NCBI RefSeq assembly: GCF_000950575.1
Contig: NZ_CP011005.1
Span: 3,472,001-3,536,000 of the forward strand
Length of the DNA: 64,000 nt
Source: Psychromicrobium lacuslunae
GTDB lineage: Bacteria > Actinomycetota > Actinomycetes > Actinomycetales > Micrococcaceae
Direction: 5' to 3'
In this document: positions 35,057 through 42,492 of the stretch, piece after piece
How the letters are laid out: each line of letters begins with the position of its first letter
Numbering within the stretch: the stretch's first letter is position 1
The notes under the pieces: model-generated
The model's database searches: none
What the model saw: only the letters and a program-made list of their open reading frames with translations
Told to the model about the DNA's origin: nothing
Translations under genes and position numbers: made by a program

Positions 35057-36079
35057 GTGGTTGAGTACACCAAAGAGTGGCTCTCGATCGAAGAGCAGGT
35101 CAATAAACTTCGCAGCCGAGGCGTTGAAGTGACTGACTCAGCAGCGTGTAAACGGCTGCTGCTTGCCACTGGGTATTATCGTCTCACGGGATATCTTTAT
35201 CCTTTCCGAAAATCGATGGTTTGGACCGATGGGAATGGCAAAGAAGTCAGAACCATCCTCAGCGACTATCAACCAGGTACTTCGGTTACCCAGGTCCAGA
35301 AACTCATTGATTTTGATCGTAAGCTTCGCCTTCTAATCCTCGACGGAATTGAGCGGGTCGAAGTTTCACTGAGAATGCAGATTGGATACATACTCGGACA
35401 AAGATCGCCTTATGCGCACCTAGCAGAGTCTACGTTTATTGCTGGATTCACTGAGCAGATCCTCATTGAGGATGAGTCAGAAGAAGAGGGTTCAGGTCAC
35501 ACCACAAGTAAGTTCGATCAATGGAAAGCTCACCTCAGGCACAGTCAGGATAGTTCCAAAGAGGAATTCGTTAAACATTTTACTAATAAATATGATGGTA
35601 ATTTGCCCATCTGGGTACTAACCGAAATTATGGAGTTAGGGCAGCTGGGAAAGCTTTACCGAGCACTTCAAAATGACCTGGCCACTGCGATTGCGGAGGC
35701 GTTTGAGGTGCCAAGAAAACAGTGGATGAGCAGTTGGGTAGCCTCGCTAAACTATGTTCGCAATGTAGCTGCTCACCATGCTCGATTATTCAATCGAAAA
35801 CTTGTGTACCCACCGAGTCGTCCGCCGAACAATCAAATCCCTTTACTGGCGCACCTGAGGTCAGGAGAGATGCCCAAGGAGTTTGGTGTATATTCGGCCT
35901 TCGCAGTTATTGCATATCTATTGAGAACGATAGAGCCGGGAAGCGCCTGGCCTAAGCGTGTGGCGACACTAGTTGCTGATTTCCCTGAGTCTGCCCAGTT
36001 ATCAAAGCGATCGATGGGGTTTCCGGACAACTGGTTGCAGGAACAGCTTTGGACAGTTTCTGATGACTCATCGGTTTAA
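35057..36079 (+). CDS. Abi_2/AbiF-type HEPN protein (abortive infection)
   Basis: A 340-residue protein of the Abi_2 family. N-terminal family motifs GYYRLTGYLYPF (about residues 39-50) and IDFDRKLRLLILDGIERVEVSLR are followed by the HEPN ribonuclease motif R-x4-H in VRNVAAHHARLFNR (Arg 235, His 240). Such proteins are RNases used in phage defence; AbiF-like members are reported to be controlled by a small RNA and to be related to Cas13. The GTG at 35057 with GAGG five bases upstream is preferred over the open frame from 35018, which would run through the hairpin. The gene is clearly more AT-rich than its surroundings, suggesting transfer. It converges on iolB. Confidence 0.88.
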   Translation: MVEYTKEWLSIEEQVNKLRSRGVEVTDSAACKRLLLATGYYRLTGYLYPFRKSMVWTDGNGKEVRTILSDYQPGTSVTQVQKLIDFDRKLRLLILDGIERVEVSLRMQIGYILGQRSPYAHLAESTFIAGFTEQILIEDESEEEGSGHTTSKFDQWKAHLRHSQDSSKEEFVKHFTNKYDGNLPIWVLTEIMELGQLGKLYRALQNDLATAIAEAFEVPRKQWMSSWVASLNYVRNVAAHHARLFNRKLVYPPSRPPNNQIPLLAHLRSGEMPKEFGVYSAFAVIAYLLRTIEPGSAWPKRVATLVADFPESAQLSKRSMGFPDNWLQEQLWTVSDDSSV

Positions 36080-36122
36080 AGTGAAGAAGTGGGTTCGACC
36101 GCGTTTGTGGTGCCCTTAGTCC

Positions 36123-37022
36123 CTACGGTCCGAACGGTAGTCGGGGATCAACCTGCTGATCTTCCCAACTTTCCCGCACCCAGCCGTGATGCGGGTCATC
36201 ATTAATCAGCCATTGCCGCAGCTCGCCCGGCCCGGCCATCACATTGAGGTAGTAGAGATGGTAGCCGGGAGCGGCCATCGCCGGGCCGTGCCAGCCATAG
36301 GGCACTAGCACCACGTCGCCGCTGCGTACCTCGGCGGCGATATCAATCGGGCGGTCGTCAGAGGCATAGACGCGCTGATATCCGATCGGGTCGGAGTCGG
36401 CGGCAGCACTGTCCACCGCAATGGTCTCAAAGTAATAGATTTCCTCCAGCGAGCTTTCACCGTCCTGCTCGACGTCGTGTTTATGCGGCGGGTAGGAAGA
36501 CCAATTTCCGGCGGGGGTGAGCACCTCGCAGACGATGAAACGATCAGCCGCTAAGGTTCCCGGGGTGCCGAAATTATGAACTTGGCGGGAACAGTTCCCG
36601 GCGCCCCTTAGCTCGACTGGCACATTCTCCGAGGCCAGTCGGAGGGCAGGAAAAGGCTCAGTGGCGGCGGCAGTGGCGATGGCTACCCGTCCGCCCGCCT
36701 CGCTGCTCACCGTTAGGGTGCACCAGATCCCGGCGTAGGCGACATCAGTGGGCCCGGCAAAAACAGAGTTACGGCCGGCCAGCTCAAAATATTCAACGCC
36801 GGCATCCCCGGCCACTTGGACCTGGAACGAGCCGCTGAGTGGAATCACCAGCCGTTCCTCGGCCGCGCCAGGAATCTGCACTGCGTCACCGGCCTCCAGG
36901 GTAGCGACTTTGAGCCCGGTGTGCCGCCAGCCAGGCACCTCAGTGCTGGAATCGAAGCCGCCTAAGGAGACATCCCACTCGCCCTGTTGCGCACTGCCGC
37001 GCGGGTAGACCCACTCTGTCAT
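36123..37022 (-). CDS. iolB: 5-deoxy-glucuronate isomerase
   Basis: A 299-residue double-cupin enzyme that converts 5-deoxy-glucuronate to 2-deoxy-5-keto-gluconate, between IolD and IolC. Metal-binding residues lie in YPPHKHDVEQDGESSLEEIYYF, and the C-terminal cupin has VLVPYGWHGPAMAAPGYHLYYLNVMAG. Starts MTEWVYPRGSAQQG. It lies on the opposite strand from the other catabolic genes, 76 bases after the GntR regulator gene, and may be read from the regulator's promoter. Confidence 0.93.
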   Translation of the reverse strand: MTEWVYPRGSAQQGEWDVSLGGFDSSTEVPGWRHTGLKVATLEAGDAVQIPGAAEERLVIPLSGSFQVQVAGDAGVEYFELAGRNSVFAGPTDVAYAGIWCTLTVSSEAGGRVAIATAAATEPFPALRLASENVPVELRGAGNCSRQVHNFGTPGTLAADRFIVCEVLTPAGNWSSYPPHKHDVEQDGESSLEEIYYFETIAVDSAAADSDPIGYQRVYASDDRPIDIAAEVRSGDVVLVPYGWHGPAMAAPGYHLYYLNVMAGPGELRQWLINDDPHHGWVRESWEDQQVDPRLPFGP

Positions 37023-37098
37023 GCTGAACCTCGCTCACTGCTAGATGGTGCTGCTAAATCAGTCGGGTAGATCAGTGCTAGTGGTCGGCACAGAGCGC

Positions 37099-37839
37099 TT
37101 AGCGCTGCACCAGGGTGAGCTCGAAACTATAGGAATCGGCTCGGTAGACGTGTCGTCCGGTCTCAATTGAACGCCCCAGGTCATCCACCGCGGTGCGTTC
37201 CATGGTGACCAGGGCTGAGCCGGGCTCGGTTTCCAGTTGTTCGGCCTGGTAACCGTTCGCTATGGTGGCGCCGATCCGCTGATGTGCTAGGGAGAAGTTC
37301 ACTCCGGCCGAGCGCAGCAACTGGTATAAACCATGCTTTTCGAGTTCGCTCTGAGTCAGCTCGGTGAGGTCGTCGCGGACCCAGTTCTCCATTAATGCCA
37401 GCGGCTTCCGGCCAGCCGTGCGGAGCCTGCCAAAGTGATAAACCATCGCGCCACTGGCTAAGCCGAGTTGCTCGGCAACGGCCTGAGGAGCCTCAATATG
37501 CGCAAAGTTGAGCACCTCGGTATGAGGTTTGCTGCCGTCGCGCACTAGATCGTCGAACAAGCTGGAAAGCTCCAAAGGTCGCCGCACCTGGCGGGAGACG
37601 ACTTGCGTTCCAACGCCGCGCTTGCGAACAAGTAGGCCGGAGCGAACTAGATCATCCATCGCTTTGCGCATGGTGGGTCTTGACAGTTTCAACTGTGCGG
37701 CAAGCTCAATCTCATTGTCGAGCTTGCTGCCGGGCTCCAATACTCCGCTATGGATGGCGGCCTCGATGCCTTGGACCACCTGGTAGTACAGCGGTACCGG
37801 AGAGGTGCGGTCGATCGGTATATTCAAGCCGCTAACCAT
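37099..37839 (-). CDS. GntR-family regulator with UTRA domain (probable iol regulator)
   Basis: A 246-residue HutC-subfamily regulator. A winged helix-turn-helix occupies about residues 12-78 (with LKLSRPTMRKAMDDLVRSGLL) and a UTRA ligand-binding domain about 95-240. It is flanked by iolB and an inositol-dehydrogenase-like gene. The same dyad TGTC-N2-GACA stands at its own promoter, before iolC and in the idh/importer divergent region, so it is the likely regulator responding to an inositol metabolite. At its own promoter the dyad covers the predicted start site (-10 TAGTAT at 37889-37884), fitting autorepression. Confidence 0.85.
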   Translation of the reverse strand: MVSGLNIPIDRTSPVPLYYQVVQGIEAAIHSGVLEPGSKLDNEIELAAQLKLSRPTMRKAMDDLVRSGLLVRKRGVGTQVVSRQVRRPLELSSLFDDLVRDGSKPHTEVLNFAHIEAPQAVAEQLGLASGAMVYHFGRLRTAGRKPLALMENWVRDDLTELTQSELEKHGLYQLLRSAGVNFSLAHQRIGATIANGYQAEQLETEPGSALVTMERTAVDDLGRSIETGRHVYRADSYSFELTLVQR

Positions 37840-37873
37840 TAGCTCGCCCTCGCATCCTTGGAAGTGGAATCTT

Positions 37874-37883
37874 TGTCAGGACA
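37874..37883. promoter_or_regulatory. Probable iol operator at the gntR promoter
   Basis: TGTCAGGACA lies 35 bases before the regulator start codon, immediately downstream of a -10-like TAGTAT read on the minus strand (37889-37884), which itself overlaps the end of the upstream gene. Identical 10-mer to 38919-38928. Confidence 0.7.
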
Positions 37884-37886
37884 ATA

Positions 37887-38888
37887 CTACTTTCCTGGGG
37901 CTGGCAGCCGCACCGCTTCCCCGGATTCCAGTGAAGCCTGCGCGGCGTCGGCGATGGCTGAAGCTGCCGCCGAGTCGTGAGCTGTGCATGGGTTCTCAAT
38001 CTCTCCTCGGACCAGAGCCATAAAGGCATCGAGCTGAGCGCGGTAGGCTTCGGCGAAGCGTTCGGCGAAGTTAGAGTGGGCAGTTCCCCGCGGGAAATCG
38101 CCTGCTGGTTCGGCCGAGCGAAATGCGCTGTGCGAGTCAAGTCCGACCATCAGCGAACCTTCGCTGCCCTGCAATTCCAGGCGAACGTCGTGCCCCGCAC
38201 CGTTGTAGCGGCTGGCGAGTACAGTGGCCAAGGTGCCGTCGTCAAGGGTCAGTAGCGCGGCTGCGGTGTCCACATCGCCGACCTCGGCAATCGCCGGATC
38301 TCCCTTATTCGACCCTTGAGCGTAGACCTGGACGATTTCGCGGCCGGTAATCCAGCGGATGATGTCGAAATCATGCACGCTGCAATCGCGAAAAAGACCA
38401 CCGGAGCTGGCGAGGAACTCAATTGCCGGTGGCCTGGCATCCGCGGTAATGGCGCGTAGCGAATGCAGCCAGCCTAGTTCGCCGGAGTTGAATGCGCTGC
38501 GGGCGCGCAGATATCCCGGGTCGAAACGTCGCTGGTGGCCGATCTGTACCACGCCCTCATGATCGCTAATAAAGGAGCTGAGGGCCAGAGCCTCTTCGGT
38601 TGTCGGAGCGACCGGTTTTTCGCAAAAGACGGGGATGTCCGCCAAGACCGCCCGTTCTACCAGAGGCCGATGAGCCGGGGTGGCGGCGGCAATGACGATG
38701 GCGTCCGGTCGGCTCTGCAAAAGCTGATCAACCGTCCGGGGCGAGCCAGCCGCTAGTTCACCGGCGGCTTGTTCGGCGGTACCGGGCCGGGCATCGGCTA
38801 GTAAGAGCTCGGGCTGCGGCTGTAAAGCCAATAGATTTCGGGCGTGCATCATCCCGATCCGACCGACCCCTACTAAGCCAAGCCGCAT
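37887..38888 (-). CDS. Inositol 2-dehydrogenase-like Gfo/Idh/MocA oxidoreductase
   Basis: A 333-residue paralogue of IolG. It begins MRLGLVGVGRIGMMHARNLL, has the catalytic motif FCEKPVAPT near residues 92-100 and DCSVHDFDIIRWITGREI. It may handle another inositol stereoisomer (scyllo- or D-chiro-inositol) or the same one. AGGAGG before the ATG is a strong ribosome binding site. It is divergent from the sugar ABC importer across a 106-base region with an iol operator, and is followed by gntR and iolB on the same strand. Confidence 0.88.
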   Translation of the reverse strand: MRLGLVGVGRIGMMHARNLLALQPQPELLLADARPGTAEQAAGELAAGSPRTVDQLLQSRPDAIVIAAATPAHRPLVERAVLADIPVFCEKPVAPTTEEALALSSFISDHEGVVQIGHQRRFDPGYLRARSAFNSGELGWLHSLRAITADARPPAIEFLASSGGLFRDCSVHDFDIIRWITGREIVQVYAQGSNKGDPAIAEVGDVDTAAALLTLDDGTLATVLASRYNGAGHDVRLELQGSEGSLMVGLDSHSAFRSAEPAGDFPRGTAHSNFAERFAEAYRAQLDAFMALVRGEIENPCTAHDSAAASAIADAAQASLESGEAVRLPAPGK

Positions 38889-38918
38889 AGAATCCTCCTA
38901 AAAGTAATAATGTCAGTA

Positions 38919-38928
38919 TGTCAGGACA
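38919..38928. promoter_or_regulatory. Probable iol operator in the divergent idh/importer promoter
   Basis: TGTCAGGACA (perfect ATGTC-AG-GACAT dyad over 38918-38929) lies five bases upstream of TTGACA (38934-38939), the likely -35 of the importer, the same spacing arrangement as at iolC. It can also serve the minus-strand idh gene 30 bases away. A further TGTCAG half-site lies at 38911-38916. Confidence 0.75.
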
Positions 38929-38941
38929 TTCTATTGACAGT

Positions 38942-38957
38942 TGTGACTTTTGTCACT
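38942..38957. promoter_or_regulatory. CRP/GlxR-like dyad before the importer operon
   Basis: TGTGA-CTTTTG-TCACT fits the TGTGA-N6-TCACA consensus with one mismatch. It lies between the putative -35 (38934-38939) and a -10-like CATGAT (38958-38963), where a bound regulator would more likely repress than activate. It may link the operon to cAMP-type carbon control; this is an inference from motif match only. Confidence 0.5.
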
Positions 38958-38994
38958 CATGATGTGAGTATTGCCCAGACCAAAGGAGTTCACG

Positions 38995-40014
38995 GTGTCC
39001 CCATTCGGAGGCAGTAGGCGAGCACGCCAAAGACCAAGACTGATAGCGCTGACTGCGGCTTTGGCGCTGAGTGCGGTGATGGTAGCTGGATGTTCTTCGA
39101 CCGGCGGCCGGCCGCAGCCAAATGCTAATGGCGCCGCCGGGCCAGCTGTTAACACCCCAAGGATCACCATTGCGCTAGTTTCGCATTCCGGAGCCGGGGA
39201 CACCTTTTGGGATATCGTCCGTCGCGGCGCCGAGGAGGCCGCGGCTAAGGACAATGTGAATTTGCTCTACACCGCTGATGATGATGGACCGCGGCAGGCG
39301 CAGCTCATCCAGCAGGCGATCGATCAGAAGGTATCTGGTATCGCTGTCACGCTGGCCAAACCAGACGCTTTGAAAAGCGTGCTGGCCAACGCTAAGGCGG
39401 CAAACATCCCGGTGGTGGTGATTAACTCCGGTGAGTCAGTAGCGAAAAGTCTTGGTGCTCAGGCCTACTTCGGAGCCGACGATAAGGTCGCTGGCAATGC
39501 AGTAGGGGACAAGCTGCTGGCCGAGGGCTACAGTCACCCTATTTGCGTTATCCATGAGCAGGGCAATGTGGGCCTGGAGGATCGTTGTGCCGGCGTGAAA
39601 GCCAAGGTTCCGGCGACCGAGGTGCTGTATGTGCCGGGCAAGGATATGACCCAAGTTTCTTCGACAATTACCTCAAAACTGCAAGCCACCCCGACCGCGG
39701 ACGTGGTGATCGGGCTTGGTGCGCCGTTTACACTGACCGCACTGAAAGCAGTGGAGGCGACCGGCTCGAAAGCAAAAGTCGCCTCCTTCGATTTGAACTC
39801 GGAACTCGCTCAGCAGATCAAGGACGGCAAGATCATCTTCACCGTTGATCAGCAACCGTGGCTGCAGGGCTATATGGCCGTCGAGTACTTCTGGCAGCAG
39901 TTACGTGGCGGATTTAGCTTGGGCGGTGGCCAGCCAGTGCTCACCGGGCCGGCCATTGTGGATAAGGACAATGTCGACGCGGTCCTGAAGTTCGCCAAGG
40001 ATGGCATTAGATGA
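38995..40014 (+). CDS. Sugar (probably inositol) ABC importer, substrate-binding lipoprotein
   Basis: A 339-residue periplasmic-binding-protein-1 family protein. The signal sequence ends in lipobox VAGC (Cys about 33), followed by a Gly/Pro/Asn linker and the two-lobed domain with VSHSGAGDTFWDIVRRGAEEA, SVLANAKAANIPVVVINSG and PAIVDKDNVDAV. The GTG at 38995 with AAAGGAG six bases upstream is the start; the TTG at 38971 is not supported. The iol context and shared operator suggest inositol as ligand. First gene of a three-gene operon, overlapping the permease gene by four bases. Confidence 0.87.
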   Translation: MSPFGGSRRARQRPRLIALTAALALSAVMVAGCSSTGGRPQPNANGAAGPAVNTPRITIALVSHSGAGDTFWDIVRRGAEEAAAKDNVNLLYTADDDGPRQAQLIQQAIDQKVSGIAVTLAKPDALKSVLANAKAANIPVVVINSGESVAKSLGAQAYFGADDKVAGNAVGDKLLAEGYSHPICVIHEQGNVGLEDRCAGVKAKVPATEVLYVPGKDMTQVSSTITSKLQATPTADVVIGLGAPFTLTALKAVEATGSKAKVASFDLNSELAQQIKDGKIIFTVDQQPWLQGYMAVEYFWQQLRGGFSLGGGQPVLTGPAIVDKDNVDAVLKFAKDGIR

Positions 40015-41048
40015 GCGTGGCGAACCCGGCCATCATCGACGAGCGAATGCGCAGCCGGAGCCCGCTGCAAAGGCTGCTCAGCCGACCGGAAGTTGGTTCG
40101 TTGGTGGGCGCCGTCGTGGTCCTGGTATTTTTCGTGATCGTCGCACCGGTAATTTTGCAACCCGCTTCCTTCGCCACCGTGCTCTACGGTGCGTCCACCA
40201 TCGGCATTATGGCCGTTGGGGTTTCGCTGCTGATGATCGGTGGTGAGTTCGACCTGTCAACCGGCGTCGCGGTGATTTCCTCGGCCCTCACCGCTTCCTT
40301 GTTTAGTTGGTATTTCGTGCTCAACGTCTGGGTGGGGGTGGGCCTCGCCTTGTTGGTCTCGCTCGGGATCGGCTTTCTCAACGGCTGGATTCTCACCAAA
40401 ACCAAGCTGCCGAGCTTCATTGTCACGCTAGCCACTTTTCTCATGCTGACCGGGCTCAACCTGGGCTTGACCCGGCTGGTAGGTGGCGCGGTGGCCTCAC
40501 CCACGATCTCCGATATGGACGGCTTCAGCGTGGCCAAGGCGATTTTCGCCGCCACTTTCAAAATTGGCGGTGTGGATATCCAAATCACCGTGCTGTTCTG
40601 GATCGTGCTGGTAGCGGTGGCTTCCTGGATCCTGCTGCGCACCAAGATAGGGAACTGGATCTTCGCGGTGGGCGGCGATGCGGAAGCGGCGCGCGCGGTG
40701 GGCGTTCCGGTGGCTAAGACAAAAATAGGTTTATTTATGGGCGTGGGCTTCTGTGCTTGGCTACTGGGCATGCACAACCTTTTCGCCTTTGACGCAGTGC
40801 AGTCGGGGGAGGGTGTGGGCAATGAGTTCCTTTACATCATTGCCGCGGTAATTGGTGGCTGCCTGTTGACCGGTGGCTATGGCTCAGCTATTGGCGGCGC
40901 TATTGGTGCCTTTATCTTTGGGATGGCGAATAAAGGCATTGTCTATGCGCAGTGGAACCCTGATTGGTTCAAGTTCTTCCTGGGTTTGATGCTGCTATTA
41001 GCCACCCTAGTGAATCTCGTGGTGAAGCGCCGTGCGGAGAGGAAATAA
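40011..41048 (+). CDS. Sugar (probably inositol) ABC importer, permease
   Basis: A 345-residue RbsC/FrcC-type permease with about ten membrane segments. The [20 protein letters not shown] and [20 protein letters not shown] stretches are typical of the BPD_transp_2 family, and [20 protein letters not shown] is the cytoplasmic loop contacting the ATPase. Starts by ATGA overlap and ends by TAATG overlap with its neighbours, so all three importer genes are translationally coupled. Confidence 0.9.
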   Translation: MSVANPAIIDERMRSRSPLQRLLSRPEVGSLVGAVVVLVFFVIVAPVILQPASFATVLYGASTIGIMAVGVSLLMIGGEFDLSTGVAVISSALTASLFSWYFVLNVWVGVGLALLVSLGIGFLNGWILTKTKLPSFIVTLATFLMLTGLNLGLTRLVGGAVASPTISDMDGFSVAKAIFAATFKIGGVDIQITVLFWIVLVAVASWILLRTKIGNWIFAVGGDAEAARAVGVPVAKTKIGLFMGVGFCAWLLGMHNLFAFDAVQSGEGVGNEFLYIIAAVIGGCLLTGGYGSAIGGAIGAFIFGMANKGIVYAQWNPDWFKFFLGLMLLLATLVNLVVKRRAERK

Positions 41049-41863
41049 TGACTGAATCGCTGGACCCGCTGACCGATGCTGATGCACACCTGATCTCGCT
41101 AGAGGGGATCGGCAAGAGCTACGGCAATATTTTGGCGCTCCGAGATATTACGATGGCCGTCGATAATGGCCGGGTGACCTGCGTCTTGGGGGATAACGGA
41201 GCTGGAAAATCAACGCTGATCAAGATTCTGGCAGGTTTGCATCAGCACGACGAGGGCACTCTGAGGGTGATGGGCGCGGAACGCACGCTCTCTTCGCCGC
41301 GTGAGGCACTCGACCTCGGAATTGCTGCGGTTTATCAAGACCTTGCGGTGGTGCCGCTCATGCCGGTCTGGCGGAATTTCTTTCTCGGCTCCGAACTGAC
41401 CAAAGGGGCCGGGCCGTTTCGCCGCCTAGACGTACAAGCAATGAAAGAGATCACTAAGCGCGAGTTAGCTGAGATGGGCATTGACCTGCGTAACGTCGAG
41501 CAGCCGATCGGTCAGCTCTCCGGTGGTGAACGGCAATGCGTAGCGATAGCGCGGGCAGTGCATTTCGGTGCCAAGGTGCTGATTCTGGACGAACCCACGG
41601 CGGCGCTTGGCGTGAAGCAATCCGGCGTGGTTTTACGCTACATCCTGCAGGCGCGGGACCGTGGCCTAGGCGTCATTTTCATCACCCATAATCCGCACCA
41701 TGCCTTTCCGGTGGGCGACCGATTCCTGCTGCTCAAGCGCGGCAGGTCGATTGGCTACTATGAGAAGAAAGACGTCACCCTGCAAGAGCTCACCACCCAA
41801 ATGGCTGGTGGTGCGGAGCTGACCGAGCTGGCGCATGAATTAGAGCAGCTCAACCTCTCCTAG
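41048..41863 (+). CDS. Sugar (probably inositol) ABC importer, single-domain ATPase
   Basis: A 271-residue FrcA-like nucleotide-binding subunit. Walker [11 protein letters not shown], signature LSGGERQ, Walker [13 protein letters not shown] and H-loop in [10 protein letters not shown] are all present. Many importers of the ribose class use a tandem two-domain RbsA-type ATPase (about 500 residues); this one has a single domain, complete at both ends, so a homodimer is expected. ATG 41048 overlaps the permease stop by one base with GAGAGG upstream. Confidence 0.9.
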   Translation: MTESLDPLTDADAHLISLEGIGKSYGNILALRDITMAVDNGRVTCVLGDNGAGKSTLIKILAGLHQHDEGTLRVMGAERTLSSPREALDLGIAAVYQDLAVVPLMPVWRNFFLGSELTKGAGPFRRLDVQAMKEITKRELAEMGIDLRNVEQPIGQLSGGERQCVAIARAVHFGAKVLILDEPTAALGVKQSGVVLRYILQARDRGLGVIFITHNPHHAFPVGDRFLLLKRGRSIGYYEKKDVTLQELTTQMAGGAELTELAHELEQLNLS

Positions 41864-41965
41864 TTTCAGCCGGAATGCCCGCTCGCCTCGTTGTTCCAGG
41901 GCGTGCTGGTGATGGGTGTGGCTCACACGGCTTTCGATGATTCCGAAGCTGTGTAAACAACTTGT

Positions 41966-41997
41966 TTGACGTAGGCAACTATTATGAATATAGTTGC
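41966..41997 (+). promoter_or_regulatory. Promoter and palindromic operator of the marR gene
   Basis: TTGACG (41966-41971), a 17-base spacer and TATAGT (41989-41994) form a good sigma-A-type promoter. The perfect inverted repeat GCAACTAT (41975-41982) / ATAGTTGC (41990-41997), seven bases apart, covers the spacer and -10. This is the layout of a MarR autorepression site. Confidence 0.8.
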
Positions 41998-42023
41998 TTA
42001 GAGCAAGCAATGCGGGAGAGTTA

Positions 42024-42461
42024 ATGACTCTGGAATTTTCGACGGCGAAGTGCTTGGTGGAGCAGATTGCGGAATTTCACCAAGCACTTCGGCACGTTTC
42101 GATGCCCGACGCCGGAATTGCCGGTCGAGTTGCCTACCGGGCGCTGCTGCGGGCCTTGGATTCACAGGGCCCACTCCGGGCGGCCGAGTTGGCAAGCCAA
42201 TTGTGTATTGGGGAGTCGGTATTGAGTCGACAACTCGCTGAACTGGTCAATCGCGGCCTGGTGCTCAGGAGCGCCGACCCGCTGGATCGGCGGGCGACTC
42301 AGCTCAGTCTTTCGGAGCAGGGGCGGGCGGAACTAGCGGCCGTTGAGCAACGTAATTCCGAACGATTGGCGGAAGCCCTAGCCGATTGGGATGAAGCCGA
42401 GGCCAAGCAGGCTATCGGCCTGATTGAAAGACTTTCCTCAAAGCTTGCCGAATTCCACTGA
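42024..42461 (+). CDS. MarR-family transcriptional regulator
   Basis: A 145-residue winged-helix protein. The recognition helix lies in LCIGESVLSRQLAELVNRGLV (about residues 57-77), and the wing contains SADPLDRRATQLSLSEQG with the usual D-x-R-R. ATG 42024 is preceded by GGGAGAG; the frame opens at 41994. Its operator/promoter is directly upstream, and an MFS drug exporter follows 31 bases later, so it likely represses itself and the exporter until an inducer binds. Confidence 0.92.
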   Translation: MTLEFSTAKCLVEQIAEFHQALRHVSMPDAGIAGRVAYRALLRALDSQGPLRAAELASQLCIGESVLSRQLAELVNRGLVLRSADPLDRRATQLSLSEQGRAELAAVEQRNSERLAEALADWDEAEAKQAIGLIERLSSKLAEFH

Positions 42462-42492
42462 GTGGACCAAAGCAACACAGATCGGAGCCGTT

